Shown: positions 29,298-38,371 of the stretch, in pieces | Numbering within the stretch: the stretch's first letter is position 1 | Layout of the letters: every line of letters starts with the position of its first letter | NCBI GenBank assembly: GCA_022842165.1 | Contig: JALHQC010000001.1 | Span: 124,001 to 188,000, forward strand | Reading direction: 5' to 3' | Source: a bacterium | GTDB lineage: Bacteria; Pseudomonadota; Alphaproteobacteria; Rhizobiales; Aestuariivirgaceae | DNA length: 64,000 nt | Notes under the pieces: generated by a model | What the model was told of the DNA's origin: nothing | The model's input: only the letters and a program-made list of their open reading frames with translations | The model's database searches: none | Program-made: the position numbers and the translations under genes

Positions 29298-30351
29298 CCG
29301 GCAGCAGGCCTTCTCCGGCACCACTGATGCCGATATTCCGGTCGCAGCACTTGAAGCCTATCTGAGCCAGCACATTTCGGGCTTCGAAGGTACGCTCATC
29401 GCGCAACGCTTCAGGGGCGGACAATCCAACCCTACCTACAAGCTCGCGACGCCGCAGCGCGCCTACGTTCTCCGCCGCAAGCCCTTCGGCAAGCTGCTGC
29501 CTTCCGCGCATGCCATCGAACGCGAATTCCGGGTGACGGAAGCTCTTGCCCACGCCGGCTTTCCTGTCGCCCACCCGCTTCATCTGTGCACGGACGAGAA
29601 CATCATCGGGGCCGCCTTCTACGTGATGGAGCATGCCGAAGGCCGCGTGTTCTGGGAACCGCATGCACGGGGACTATCCAAGCAAGACCGGGCCGCGCTG
29701 TTTTCTTCCCTTAACCAAACCATTGCGAAGCTCCACGGCTTCGATCCCGTTAGCCTGGGCCTCGCCGATTTCGGCAGGCCGCAGGGCTATGTGGCCCGCC
29801 AGATCAAGCGGTGGAGCGAGCAGTATCGCGCCTCCGAAACCGAAACGATTCCGGAGATGGACCGCCTCATCGCCTGGCTTCCGGGTGCCTGCCCGCCGGA
29901 CTCCGGTGCCGCCATCGTCCACGGCGATTTCCGCCTCGACAATTGCATCATCCACCCCACGGAGCCGCGCGTCATCGCCGTGCTGGACTGGGAGCTTTCG
30001 ACCATCGGCGACCCGCTGGCGGATTTCACCTATCACCTGATGCAGTGGTACATGCCCGTGTCCGAGACGGGTGCCGGCGTCGGCTCGCTTCTGGGCCACG
30101 AGCGCGACCCTGGCATCCCGCCGGTCGAGAGCTACATTGCTGAATATTGCCACGGCACAGGCCGCGACGGAATTCCCGGTCTCGATGTCTACATGGCCTA
30201 TAATTTCTTCCGCCTCGCCGCCATCCTGCAGGGCATTCTGGGCCGGGTGAGGGATGGCACGGCGGCAAACGCCGATGCCGCCGCGATGGCGCGGCAGGTG
30301 CGGCCGCTCGCCGAAACCGCATGGACCTTCGCGCGGAAGGCCGGCGCATGA
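29287..30351 (+). CDS. Phosphotransferase-family (APH/ACAD10-like) protein
   Basis: A 354-residue protein kinase-like fold enzyme. It shows RFRGGQSNPTYKLATPQRAYVLRRKPFGKLLPSAHAIEREF (nucleotide loop and Lys region), AIVHGDFRLDNCIIHP (catalytic loop with Asp and Asn) and VIAVLDWELSTIGDPLADF (metal-binding DWE). This pattern matches the N-terminal kinase domain of ACAD10/11, which phosphorylates 4-hydroxy acyl-CoAs in other organisms, rather than antibiotic kinases. Its ATG at 29287 overlaps the previous gene by 11 bases. The actual substrate is unknown. Confidence 0.82.
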   Translation: MRIDRQQAFSGTTDADIPVAALEAYLSQHISGFEGTLIAQRFRGGQSNPTYKLATPQRAYVLRRKPFGKLLPSAHAIEREFRVTEALAHAGFPVAHPLHLCTDENIIGAAFYVMEHAEGRVFWEPHARGLSKQDRAALFSSLNQTIAKLHGFDPVSLGLADFGRPQGYVARQIKRWSEQYRASETETIPEMDRLIAWLPGACPPDSGAAIVHGDFRLDNCIIHPTEPRVIAVLDWELSTIGDPLADFTYHLMQWYMPVSETGAGVGSLLGHERDPGIPPVESYIAEYCHGTGRDGIPGLDVYMAYNFFRLAAILQGILGRVRDGTAANADAAAMARQVRPLAETAWTFARKAGA

Positions 30352-31178
30352 GCGGCCCCCGCATCGGCCTCGCGCTTGGCGGCGGCAGCGCGCGGGGCCT
30401 GGCACATATTCCAATGCTGGAAGTGTTCGACGAGCTTGGCATCAAGCCCTGCGTCATCGCGGGCTGTTCGATCGGGTCGCTGGTCGGCGCCGCCTATGCC
30501 GGCGGCATGAGCGCGCAGGAAATCCGCGAGCGCGCCGAAATGCTGCTCGCGAACCGCTTGGGCGCCATGCGCTATGTGTTCGGGCGCACCAAGATCACCG
30601 ATCTTCTGGCACTCAAGAGCTTCGGTTCGCTGCACCTGCAGGGCGAAACGCTGGCGGGCCTGGCGCTACCCGACACGCTGCCGAAGAATATCGAGGACCT
30701 GCCGATCCCGCTGAAGATCATCGCGACAGATTTCGACCTGATGGAAGAGCACGTCTTCCTGAAAGGCCCGCTGCGCACCGCCGTGGCGGCGTCGATCGCC
30801 ATTCCCGGCGTCATCCTCGGTCCCAGCTACGAGGGCCATTCCTATGTCGATGGCGGTGTCACCAATCCGGTTCCCTTCGATCATGTGCGCGCCGAGAGCG
30901 ACGTCGTCGTGGCGGTGGACGTGACCGGACGGCCCAGGGCCCCGAATGGCAAGTCGCGCTCCAACATGGAGATCGCGGTCGGCTCCATGCTCATCATGTT
31001 CCACCAGATGGCCAACCTCCGCCGCGCCGCTTCGCCGCCGGACATCTATGTGCGGCCGGCGCTGCAAGACTTCTCGGCTGGCGATTTCTTCCGGGTGAAG
31101 GAATTCTTCGATGCCGCGCAGGTCACCAAGGACCAGTTGAAGCGCGAGCTGGAAAAGCGAATCGAAGCCGTGGCTTAA
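30348..31178 (+). CDS. Patatin-like phospholipase
   Basis: A 276-residue protein with the patatin catalytic dyad: oxyanion loop LALGGGSARGLAHIP, nucleophile Ser in AGCSIGSLVGAAYAGG (G-x-S-x-G), and catalytic Asp in YVDGGVTNPVP. Such proteins release fatty acids from phospholipids or other lipids; it is similar to the short NTE/RssA-type bacterial members. The start ATGA overlaps the upstream kinase gene. It ends tail-to-tail with tadA with a 4-base overlap. Confidence 0.9.
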   Translation: MSGPRIGLALGGGSARGLAHIPMLEVFDELGIKPCVIAGCSIGSLVGAAYAGGMSAQEIRERAEMLLANRLGAMRYVFGRTKITDLLALKSFGSLHLQGETLAGLALPDTLPKNIEDLPIPLKIIATDFDLMEEHVFLKGPLRTAVAASIAIPGVILGPSYEGHSYVDGGVTNPVPFDHVRAESDVVVAVDVTGRPRAPNGKSRSNMEIAVGSMLIMFHQMANLRRAASPPDIYVRPALQDFSAGDFFRVKEFFDAAQVTKDQLKRELEKRIEAVA

Positions 31179-31630
31179 CGGCGCGCCTTGAAGAACTCTC
31201 TGAGCAGCGTTCTGGCTCGTTCCTCGCCAATGCCGCTGTAGACCTCCGGCGCGTGGTGGCAGGTCGCCTGACCAAAGAAGCGTGCGCCATGCTCCACCGC
31301 CCCCATCTTTTCATCCGCCGCGCCGAAATAGAGCCGCCGCACCCGCGCGAATGAAATTGCCGCTGCGCACATGGCGCAGGGTTCCAGTGTCACGTAGAGG
31401 TCGCAGCCGATGAGGCGTTCACTGCCGAGAAGCCGCGCCGCCTCGCGGATCACCAGCATCTCGGCATGGGCCGTCGGGTCCTTCAGTTCCAGCGTCCGGT
31501 TCCCGGCCCTTGCGATAATGTTCCCGGCAGCATCGGCGATCACGGCGCCCACCGGCACCTCGCCCCGCAGGGCAGCCGCCTCAGCCTCCTCGAAGGCGAT
31601 CCGCATTGGCTCTGGCAGTTTCATCCGCAT
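31175..31630 (-). CDS. tadA: tRNA-specific adenosine deaminase
   Basis: A 151-residue zinc enzyme that converts A34 of tRNA-Arg(ACG) to inosine. The deaminase signature is complete: THAEMLVIREAAR (His ligand and catalytic Glu) and TLEPCAMCAAAI (two Cys ligands). The C-terminal EVYSGIGEERARTLLREFFKARR is typical. The start may be ATG 31630 (MRMKLPEP) or ATG 31624; neither has a strong ribosome-binding site. The 36-base gap to rluB is the divergent promoter space. Open reading further upstream across rluB is a shadow. Confidence 0.92.
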   Translation of the reverse strand: MRMKLPEPMRIAFEEAEAAALRGEVPVGAVIADAAGNIIARAGNRTLELKDPTAHAEMLVIREAARLLGSERLIGCDLYVTLEPCAMCAAAISFARVRRLYFGAADEKMGAVEHGARFFGQATCHHAPEVYSGIGEERARTLLREFFKARR

Positions 31631-31666
31631 CGTGCCACATGGGGCAATCATGGAGCGTACGTCAAG

Positions 31667-32440
31667 ATGAGCGAGTTCGAGGGCGAACGCATTGCCAAGG
31701 TGATCGCGCGGGCCGGCATCTGCTCCAGGCGCGAGGCCGAACGGCTGATCGAGGATGGCCGTGTGAAGCTCAACGGCGCGGTGCTGAAATCCGCTGCCGT
31801 CAATGTCACGCCGAAGGACCTCGTCACCGTCAACGGCAAGCCGCTGCCGCAGAAGGAAGAGACCAAGCTCTGGCGCTACCACAAGCCGGCGGGTCTCGTC
31901 GTCAGCAACAACGACCCCGAAGGCCGCCCGACGATTTTCGACAAGCTCCGCCAGCAATTGCCGCGCGTCATTTCGATCGGCCGCCTCGACATCAACACCG
32001 AGGGGCTGCTGCTCCTCACCAATGACGGCGAACTTGCCCGTTATCTCGAGCTTCCGGCCACCGGATGGATCAGGCGCTACCGGGTGCGCGCCTATGGCCG
32101 CGTCGATGATGCGGGGCTCGCCAGGATCGCCAAGGGTGTCGAAATCGAGGGTGTGAAATATGGCCCCGTCGAAGGCAAGGTCGAGACATCGCAAGGCGAC
32201 AATCAATGGCTCTCCATCGCCATCCGCGAGGGCAAGAACCGTGAAGTGAAGAAGATCTGCGAATATCTGGGCCTCAAGGTGAACCGCCTGATCCGCACTT
32301 CCTTCGGTCCCTTCATGCTGGGCGACATGGCGCGCGGAGCCATCGAGGAGGTGCCGCCCAAGGTGATGAAATCCAATATCGGAACAGGATTCTTCAAGGA
32401 CAGCCATGCGGATCGTCGGCGGAAAGTTCAGAAATCATAG
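31667..32440 (+). CDS. rluB: 23S rRNA pseudouridine synthase, RsuA/RluB family
   Basis: A 257-residue protein: an S4 RNA-binding domain (RIAKVIARAGICSRREAERLIEDGRVKLNGAVL, residues about 8-41), then the RsuA-type catalytic domain. Its RISIGRLDINTEGLLLLTNDG contains the catalytic Asp in GRLD, and EGKNREVKKICEYLGLKVNRLIR follows. RluB modifies U2605 of 23S rRNA; RsuA or RluE cannot be excluded by eye, although the KPAGLVVSNNDPEGRPTIFD segment favours RluB. The coding end overlaps rsmD by 35 bases, an rRNA-modification pair. Confidence 0.88.
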   Translation: MSEFEGERIAKVIARAGICSRREAERLIEDGRVKLNGAVLKSAAVNVTPKDLVTVNGKPLPQKEETKLWRYHKPAGLVVSNNDPEGRPTIFDKLRQQLPRVISIGRLDINTEGLLLLTNDGELARYLELPATGWIRRYRVRAYGRVDDAGLARIAKGVEIEGVKYGPVEGKVETSQGDNQWLSIAIREGKNREVKKICEYLGLKVNRLIRTSFGPFMLGDMARGAIEEVPPKVMKSNIGTGFFKDSHADRRRKVQKS

Positions 32441-32966
32441 CATCGCGCCGCCGTCGGGCTCGGCGACCCGGCCGACGAGCGACCGGGTGCGGGAATCGAT
32501 CTTCAACATCCTTGCCCACGGTATCGAAGGCTTCGAGCTTGAAGGCGCCCGCGTGCTCGATCTGTTTGCCGGAACGGGCGCACTCGGGCTTGAAGCCATC
32601 TCGCGCGGCGCCCGCTTCTGCCAGTTCGTGGACGACAGCGCGGAAGCCCGCGGCCTCGTCCGCAAAAATGCCGATGCGCTGGGGATTATCGGCCTCGTCA
32701 AGATCTGGCGGCGGGATGCGGCCGATCTCGGCCCCTGCGCGCCGCAACCCGCTTTCGATCTCGCATTCGCCGACCCGCCCTATGGCAAGGGACTGGGCGA
32801 AAAGGCACTCATTGCGTTGGTGAAGGGCCAATGGCTGAATCCGAAAGCGATTGTGGTTCTGGAGGAGGCGCTGAAGGCCGAGGTGCCGGATGTTCCCGGC
32901 CTCACGCTCCTCGACCGGCGCGACTATGGCGACACACAGGTGCGCTTCTACCGCAATGGAATGTGA
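32406..32966 (+). CDS. rsmD: 16S rRNA (guanine966-N2)-methyltransferase
   Basis: A 186-residue Rossmann-fold methyltransferase with MRIVGGKFR, RPTSDRVRESIFNILAH (the RsmD-specific start), the SAM loop VLDLFAGTGALGLEAISRGA and the catalytic ADPPYGKG. It methylates G966 of 16S rRNA in the small subunit. It overlaps the 3' end of rluB by 35 bases and so is probably translated from the same message. Confidence 0.94.
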   Translation: MRIVGGKFRNHSIAPPSGSATRPTSDRVRESIFNILAHGIEGFELEGARVLDLFAGTGALGLEAISRGARFCQFVDDSAEARGLVRKNADALGIIGLVKIWRRDAADLGPCAPQPAFDLAFADPPYGKGLGEKALIALVKGQWLNPKAIVVLEEALKAEVPDVPGLTLLDRRDYGDTQVRFYRNGM

Positions 32967-33012
32967 CGGAACCGTCCGCTATTCTGCCTGCAAAACACGG
33001 CGGGGCCCTTTC

Positions 33013-34113
33013 ATGAAAATCCGGAAACTCGAAACCTTCACCAATGAATTCGTCGGTTTTGTGCGCGTCACGGCCGACAGCGGCGAACAGGGCTGGGGCC
33101 AGGTCTCGACCTACAATGCCGACATCACCTGCGAGGTGTTCCACCGCCAGGTCGCGCGCCACGCGCTCGGCACCGATGCCCTGGATTTTTCCGACACGCT
33201 GCTGAAAATCAACGAGCGCGAACACAAGTACCCGGGCTCATATTTGCGCCGCGCCACCACGGGCCTCGATACCGCATTGCTCGATCTTCGCGGCAAGGTG
33301 GAAGGAAAGCCCGTCACCTCGCTGCTTGGCGGCAGTCCGGGAAAGATCCGCGCCTACGCCTCGTCGATGAAGCGCGACATCACGCCGGAGGATGAGGCCA
33401 AGCGCTTCCTGAAACTCCGCGACGAGAAGGGTTTCGATGCCTTCAAATGGCGGGTGGGTGCCGAATGCGGGCGCGACCAGGATGAGTGGCCGGGCCGCAC
33501 CGAGGCGATTGTGCCGCTGGTGTCACGCGCGTTGGGAGATGGCGTCGCGAAACTCGTCGATGCCAACTCCTGCTATTCGCCGAAGCGGGCCATTGAGGTG
33601 GGCAGGCTGCTCGAGGCCGAGGGCATCGGCCATTTCGAAGAGCCCTGCCCCTATTGGGAATTCGCGCAGACGAAAGAAGTTGCCGATGCATTGTCGATCG
33701 ACGTCACTGGCGGCGAGCAGGACTGCGAGTTCACCACCTGGGATGCGATGATCGCGTCGCGCTGCGTCGACATCGTGCAGCCGGACATCATGTATATCGG
33801 CGGCATGATGCGCACGCTGGAAATCTGCAGGAAGGCGGAGAAGGCGGGCCTCCCCGTCACGCCGCATGCGGCAAACCTGTCGCTCGTCACGCTCTGCACC
33901 ATGCACCTGCTGCGGGCCATTCCGAATGCCGGCAAATATCTCGAGTTCTCGATCGAGGAAGAGGATTACTATCCCTGGCAGTACGGCCTGTTCCGCAACG
34001 ACCCCTATGCGATCGAGGACGGCTTTGCGACGGTGACGGATGCCCCCGGCTGGGGCGTCGAAATCGACCCTGCATGGCTCGACAAGGCGCAGTACAAGTC
34101 GAGCGAAGTCTAG
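33013..34113 (+). CDS. Mandelate racemase/muconate lactonizing enzyme-family protein (enolase superfamily)
   Basis: A 366-residue protein with the capping domain (residues about 1-115) and the (beta/alpha)7-beta barrel. Likely acid/base and metal residues are K145 (FKWRVG; KxR rather than KxK), metal ligands D183 (LVDANSCY), E209 or E210 (FEEPCPYWE) and E235 (GGEQDCE), and H285 in TPHAANLS. This pattern is that of sugar-acid dehydratases of the MR group. No sugar operon surrounds it, so the substrate is unknown. ATG 33013 follows a weak site. The gene converges on mutL with a 4-base overlap. Confidence 0.85.
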   Translation: MKIRKLETFTNEFVGFVRVTADSGEQGWGQVSTYNADITCEVFHRQVARHALGTDALDFSDTLLKINEREHKYPGSYLRRATTGLDTALLDLRGKVEGKPVTSLLGGSPGKIRAYASSMKRDITPEDEAKRFLKLRDEKGFDAFKWRVGAECGRDQDEWPGRTEAIVPLVSRALGDGVAKLVDANSCYSPKRAIEVGRLLEAEGIGHFEEPCPYWEFAQTKEVADALSIDVTGGEQDCEFTTWDAMIASRCVDIVQPDIMYIGGMMRTLEICRKAEKAGLPVTPHAANLSLVTLCTMHLLRAIPNAGKYLEFSIEEEDYYPWQYGLFRNDPYAIEDGFATVTDAPGWGVEIDPAWLDKAQYKSSEV

Positions 34114-35831
34114 CGCCGTCCGAACAGCTTCTCGATATCGCTGAGCTTCAGTTCGATGAAGGTCGGGCGGCCGTGGTTGCACTGGCCGGAATTGGGTGTT
34201 GCTTCCATCTCGCGCAACAGCGCGTTCATTTCCTCGGGCTTCAGCTTTCTCCCTGAGCGCACGGAATGGTGGCAGGCCATGGTGGCCAGCACATGGTTGA
34301 TGCGCTCTTCCAATGTCGTCGAAACGCCGAGTTCAGAGAGTTCGTCCGCCACGTCGCGCACGATGCCGGCGATGTCTCCGCCGAGACTTGCGGGCACTTC
34401 GCGGATGATCACTGCCGTGTCGCCGAACGGCTCCAGCACGAGGCCGCCCTGGGCCAGAATGTCGGATGAGTCCGCCAGCCGCTCCACCTGCGCGGGGTCG
34501 AGGTCGACCACTTCCGGCACCAGCAGCGGCTGGGTGGCGATGCCCTTCTCCGCCCGCTCGCGCTTCAGCCGCTCATAGACGAGGCGTTCGTGGGCGGCGT
34601 GCTGGTCCACCAGAATGAAGCCCTCGCGTGTCTGCGAAACGATATAGTTGTCGTGGATCTGCGCGCGGGCCTGCCCCAGGGGATACTCCGTCGGCGGAGC
34701 ATCTTCCACCGCGGGCATCCCGGCTGGGGGCATGTTCATTGCGAAGGCTGCTTGTGTTTCCGCCAATCCCGGATTGAACGAGCCTTGCGGCATCACCGGC
34801 CTGAAGCTCGCAACGGTTTCGCGCGCAAGCCCTGTATCCGCCGTCATCTTGCGGCCCGCCAGCGCCGCCCTCACCGCGCTCACGATCACGCCGCGCACGA
34901 GACTACCGTCGCGGAAGCGCACTTCCGCCTTGGCGGGGTGAACGTTCACGTCCACGCGTTCAGGCGCGCAGGTCACGAACAGCACGATCGCCGGATAGCG
35001 GCCAGACGGCATCAGGTCGGCGTAGGCGCCGCGGATCGCTCCGCCCAGCAGCTTGTCTCTCACGGCTCGGCCATTGACGAACATGTATTGCATCGCCGCC
35101 TGCCCGCGTGACCATGTGGGGAGACCGGCAAAACCGCGCACCCCGACATCCTCGCGCGTGAGTTCGAAGGGCACGGCGTTGTCCATGAAGTCGCGGCCCA
35201 GCACGCGGGCGATACGAGAGGCCTCATCATCGCCCGCAGGCACATCCACAAGGCGGCGCTCTTCGGTGACAAAGGCAAAGCCTGCATGGGGGTTGGCCAG
35301 CGCCATGCGCCGCACCACTTCGGCGGCTTCCGCGGTTTCCGAGCGGTCCGCCTTCAGGAATTTCAGCCGCGCGGGTGTTGCGAAGAACAGGTCCTTGACC
35401 TCGATCTCGGTGCCGCGCGACAGGGCCGCAGGCCGTGGCGGTGCAACCTCGCCGCCTTCGACGGCGATCACATGCGCCATATCGCCACCGCGCACCCGCG
35501 AGCAGATGGACAGCCGGCTGACGGAGCCGATCGAGGGCAGCGCCTCGCCCCTGAATCCCAGGAACCTGATATCGGCCAGATCATCGTCGGAGAGTTTCGA
35601 AGTGGCATGCCGCTCGATGGCGAGCGCCAGATCTTCAGGCCCCATGCCGATCCCGTCGTCTGTCACGCGGATCAGGCTTTTGCCACCGCCCCGGAAGGCA
35701 ACGTCGATCTGCGTGGCGCCCGCATCGATGGCGTTTTCGACAAGCTCTTTCACCACGCTCGCCGGGCGCTCGATCACCTCGCCCGCCGCGATGCGGTTCA
35801 CCGTTCCTTCCGATAGCCTGCGGATTTGCAT
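34110..35831 (-). CDS. mutL: DNA mismatch repair protein MutL
   Basis: A 573-residue protein. The GHKL ATPase domain includes NRIAAGEVIERPASVVKELVENAIDAGA, VTDDGIGMGPEDL and FLGFRGEALPSIGSVS. A variable linker separates it from the C-terminal dimerisation domain, which carries VDQHAAHERLVYE, the DQHA-x2-E-x4-E endonuclease motif (Asp near 409). MutL therefore probably has nicking activity, as in bacteria lacking MutH. MutS is not in the window. ATG 35831 is used; a GTG extension to 35861 is open but less likely. Confidence 0.95.
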   Translation of the reverse strand: MQIRRLSEGTVNRIAAGEVIERPASVVKELVENAIDAGATQIDVAFRGGGKSLIRVTDDGIGMGPEDLALAIERHATSKLSDDDLADIRFLGFRGEALPSIGSVSRLSICSRVRGGDMAHVIAVEGGEVAPPRPAALSRGTEIEVKDLFFATPARLKFLKADRSETAEAAEVVRRMALANPHAGFAFVTEERRLVDVPAGDDEASRIARVLGRDFMDNAVPFELTREDVGVRGFAGLPTWSRGQAAMQYMFVNGRAVRDKLLGGAIRGAYADLMPSGRYPAIVLFVTCAPERVDVNVHPAKAEVRFRDGSLVRGVIVSAVRAALAGRKMTADTGLARETVASFRPVMPQGSFNPGLAETQAAFAMNMPPAGMPAVEDAPPTEYPLGQARAQIHDNYIVSQTREGFILVDQHAAHERLVYERLKRERAEKGIATQPLLVPEVVDLDPAQVERLADSSDILAQGGLVLEPFGDTAVIIREVPASLGGDIAGIVRDVADELSELGVSTTLEERINHVLATMACHHSVRSGRKLKPEEMNALLREMEATPNSGQCNHGRPTFIELKLSDIEKLFGRR

Positions 35832-36032
35832 AGGATAAAGAATAGAGGCAGTTCCCCGCACTTGCTACCCCACATCACTGAAAAGCGGATGGCGAGATCG
35901 AGGCGAAAACGCGCCGGGAATGGGAATGCTATCACCTTGTTCATTTGTCCAAGCCGTAGAGGAACCTTCCCGACTCGGAGACTGTTTTCTCCAAAAGGCG
36001 GATGTGTCCGCCAGCCGAAAAAGGAGAACAAA

Positions 36033-36788
36033 ATGACGAGGTCTACATTCGTTTACATGTCAATGCTGACCATGCTGACAGCTTCATTGGCACTCGCTCA
36101 AGAGGCCGCCGGGCAGCAGGATACCACAGCATCTACAACGGCAGCCGATTCAATGCTGATCGACCCGAACGCAAGCCAGGTGCCGATGGTCCCTGAAGAC
36201 CAGCTCTACTCGGGCTGGCGCGCCAAGACCCTGATTGACCAGGAAGTGTATGGCCCTAATGGCAACGACCTGGGCGAAATTCATGACATGATCGTCGGGC
36301 CGGACGGCAAGGTTTCGGCAATCGTTGTTGAAGGTGGCGGCTTTCTTGAGATCGGCGATGCGATGTTCCGCATATCCTGGGATCAGGTAAAAGCGCGTAC
36401 TGGCGGTGATGGTGTGATGGTGCCATTGACAGAGGAAACAGCCGAGAACTTCGGCCTCTACGATAGTGGCGATTTCGTTCGCGAAGGTCCGCAGGAATTT
36501 CGCCTAAGTGAACTTTTAGGCGATCGTGTAGTCCTCAACAACGGTGTTTCATATGGCTATGTGAACGACGTCGTGATCGGCCAGGACGGCAAGCTGCTGT
36601 CGGTTATCGTGAACAACGCTGCAGCCCCATACGGAGCCTACGCCTACCCTTGGTATGGCTATAATTATGGCTGGAATCCTGGCCTCGCCTATTATGCTCT
36701 GCCGGTAACCGAGGTGAACCCGGCAGCGGGTGTCGTGAAAGTTGACCCCGGCCGATTCGGTCAAGTGCCGTTCGCTGCCGCGCAGTAG
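36033..36788 (+). CDS. Secreted PRC-barrel domain protein
   Basis: A 251-residue protein with a signal peptide (MTRSTFVYMSMLTMLTASLALA) and two PRC-barrel-like units: YSGWRAKTLIDQEVYGPNGNDLGEIHDMIVGPDGKVSAIVVEGGG (about 65-110) and a second near LLGDRVVLNNGVSYGYVNDVVIGQDGKLLSVIV (about 152-185). The tail is Tyr/Pro/Ala rich (YGAYAYPWYGYNYGWNPGLAYYALP). Secreted PRC-barrel proteins in alphaproteobacteria often respond to osmotic or envelope stress; the function here is unknown. AAGGAG precedes the ATG. Base composition is slightly lower than the neighbours. The 201-base spacer to mutL and the 251 bases downstream hold no gene. Confidence 0.82.
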   Translation: MTRSTFVYMSMLTMLTASLALAQEAAGQQDTTASTTAADSMLIDPNASQVPMVPEDQLYSGWRAKTLIDQEVYGPNGNDLGEIHDMIVGPDGKVSAIVVEGGGFLEIGDAMFRISWDQVKARTGGDGVMVPLTEETAENFGLYDSGDFVREGPQEFRLSELLGDRVVLNNGVSYGYVNDVVIGQDGKLLSVIVNNAAAPYGAYAYPWYGYNYGWNPGLAYYALPVTEVNPAAGVVKVDPGRFGQVPFAAAQ

Positions 36789-37039
36789 TACATTCCGTCT
36801 GGTTGGTCAGGCTGCGGGACGATTCGCTGCCTGCCTTCCGGACCTTTGCTTGCGCCAAACCAGAAAGTGGGCATAGGGGGGGTGAACCGTGTTTTGCGAT
36901 CATTCACCACCGTCAAACACTCTGTTTAAAGGCCTCATTCGTGACTCTGCGTGTCATCCATGCAGTCTCAGGCGTTGCGTTTCTGGCACTACGGCGACGT
37001 CGCCAGGCGCGAGCTTGTGGTCGCAGTTAGGCGCAGGGG

Positions 37040-38359
37040 CTAGTTCAGCCCCACAGGCTTGCCGACCACGCTGACGATCAGCCGGTCCGGGTGAAGCAGC
37101 CGCTTCGCCTGGGCCTTTACCTGATCCAGCGTCACCGCCTCGATCAGGCTGTTGCGGCGCTCGACGTAGTCGATGCCGAGGTCCTGCTGCTGCAATCCCA
37201 GCAACTGGTTGGCAATGGCGCTGTTGGAGGAAAAGCGCAAGGCGTAGGAACCCGTCAGATAGGTCTTGGCCTCATCGAGTTCGGCCTGGGTCGGGCCTTC
37301 ATTGGCCATTTTCGCCATCACCTCGCGCACCAGCGCCAGGGCCTCGCCGGCCTTGTCGTTCGAAGTCTGGAGTGAGCCGACATAGAGACCCACGCGTTCG
37401 GCGGGAGACAGCCCCATCCCCACGCCATAGGTCAGTCCGCGCTTCTCGCGGATTTCGGTCGTCAGCCTTGAACTGAAGCCGCCGCCGCCGAGGATTTCCG
37501 ACATCACGAAAGCCGGGATGAAGTCGGGATCGTCGCGGGTGATGCTTTCGTGCCCAAAGACGATCACGCTCTGCGGCATCTCGCGCTCGAACACAACTGT
37601 CTTGGGCCCCATAACGGGCTTGGCAGCGGCAACAGCCTCGCGGGAAGACGAGACCGGCAGCCCGCCGAACACCTGGTCCAGAACGGTGCCAAGCTCGACG
37701 GCGTCAATATCGCCGACGACGGCCACCTGCAATTTGTCGCGCGTGAAGATGCGCCTGTGCGCGGCGTTCAGATCATCAGCGCCGATCGCCGCCATCGTTT
37801 CCACGGTGCCGTTCAAGTCGCGCGCATAGGCGTCTCCCGGCAATGCCTCCTTCATCCAGTTCCGGAAGGCGATCGTCTGCGGGTCCTGGTTCTCGTTCTG
37901 GACGCTCAGGATGAATTGCTGGCGCACGCGCTCGAGGGGCTCAGCGTCAAAGCGCGGCGCATTGATCGCCAGCTTCAGAAGCTCGAAGGACTTCGCGCGG
38001 TTGCGCGTCAGCGTCTGGAACGAACCTTCGAAGAAATCACGGCCCGAATCGAACGACATGCGGAAAGCAAGCGCATCGCGCTGCTGCTGGAATTCCTTGG
38101 ACGAGAGATCGCCCGCGCCCTCGTCAAGCATGCCCGTCAGGAATTCCGACACGCCTTCCTTTCCCTGGGGGTCGTACACGCTGCCGCCCTTGAAGGAAAA
38201 GTTCATGGCGATCAGCGGTACGGCTTTCTCCTGCACCAGCCAGGCCGTGATGCCGCCAGGGCTCTTCACTTCCTGGATCGCGAAGGCCTGTGCCGATATT
38301 GCGGAGGCAAGCAGCACGGCCGCCGCGGCAATGGCGCGTGTAACGCTGAGCATGGACAT
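37040..38359 (-). CDS. M16-family peptidase homologue lacking the zinc motif (partner subunit)
   Basis: A 439-residue protein with an N-terminal signal peptide (ending ISAQAFA). It has the two-domain M16 fold but no HxxEH: the equivalent stretch reads EFLTGMLDEGAG. It keeps the substrate-binding Arg-Tyr pair (REKRGLTYGVG), the complementary half of the active site in M16 heterodimers such as the Sphingomonas SPH2681/2682 type. The catalytic partner lies 12 bases upstream in the same operon (38372-39712). Probably a periplasmic or membrane-facing peptidase subunit. Confidence 0.88.
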   Translation of the reverse strand: MSMLSVTRAIAAAAVLLASAISAQAFAIQEVKSPGGITAWLVQEKAVPLIAMNFSFKGGSVYDPQGKEGVSEFLTGMLDEGAGDLSSKEFQQQRDALAFRMSFDSGRDFFEGSFQTLTRNRAKSFELLKLAINAPRFDAEPLERVRQQFILSVQNENQDPQTIAFRNWMKEALPGDAYARDLNGTVETMAAIGADDLNAAHRRIFTRDKLQVAVVGDIDAVELGTVLDQVFGGLPVSSSREAVAAAKPVMGPKTVVFEREMPQSVIVFGHESITRDDPDFIPAFVMSEILGGGGFSSRLTTEIREKRGLTYGVGMGLSPAERVGLYVGSLQTSNDKAGEALALVREVMAKMANEGPTQAELDEAKTYLTGSYALRFSSNSAIANQLLGLQQQDLGIDYVERRNSLIEAVTLDQVKAQAKRLLHPDRLIVSVVGKPVGLN

Positions 38360-38371
38360 GTGTCTTGTTCC

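Noticed and set aside
37036-37052. GGGGCT/AGCCCC hairpin over the stop of the M16 gene
   Set aside because: Only a 6-bp stem with no T-run; not convincing as a terminator.
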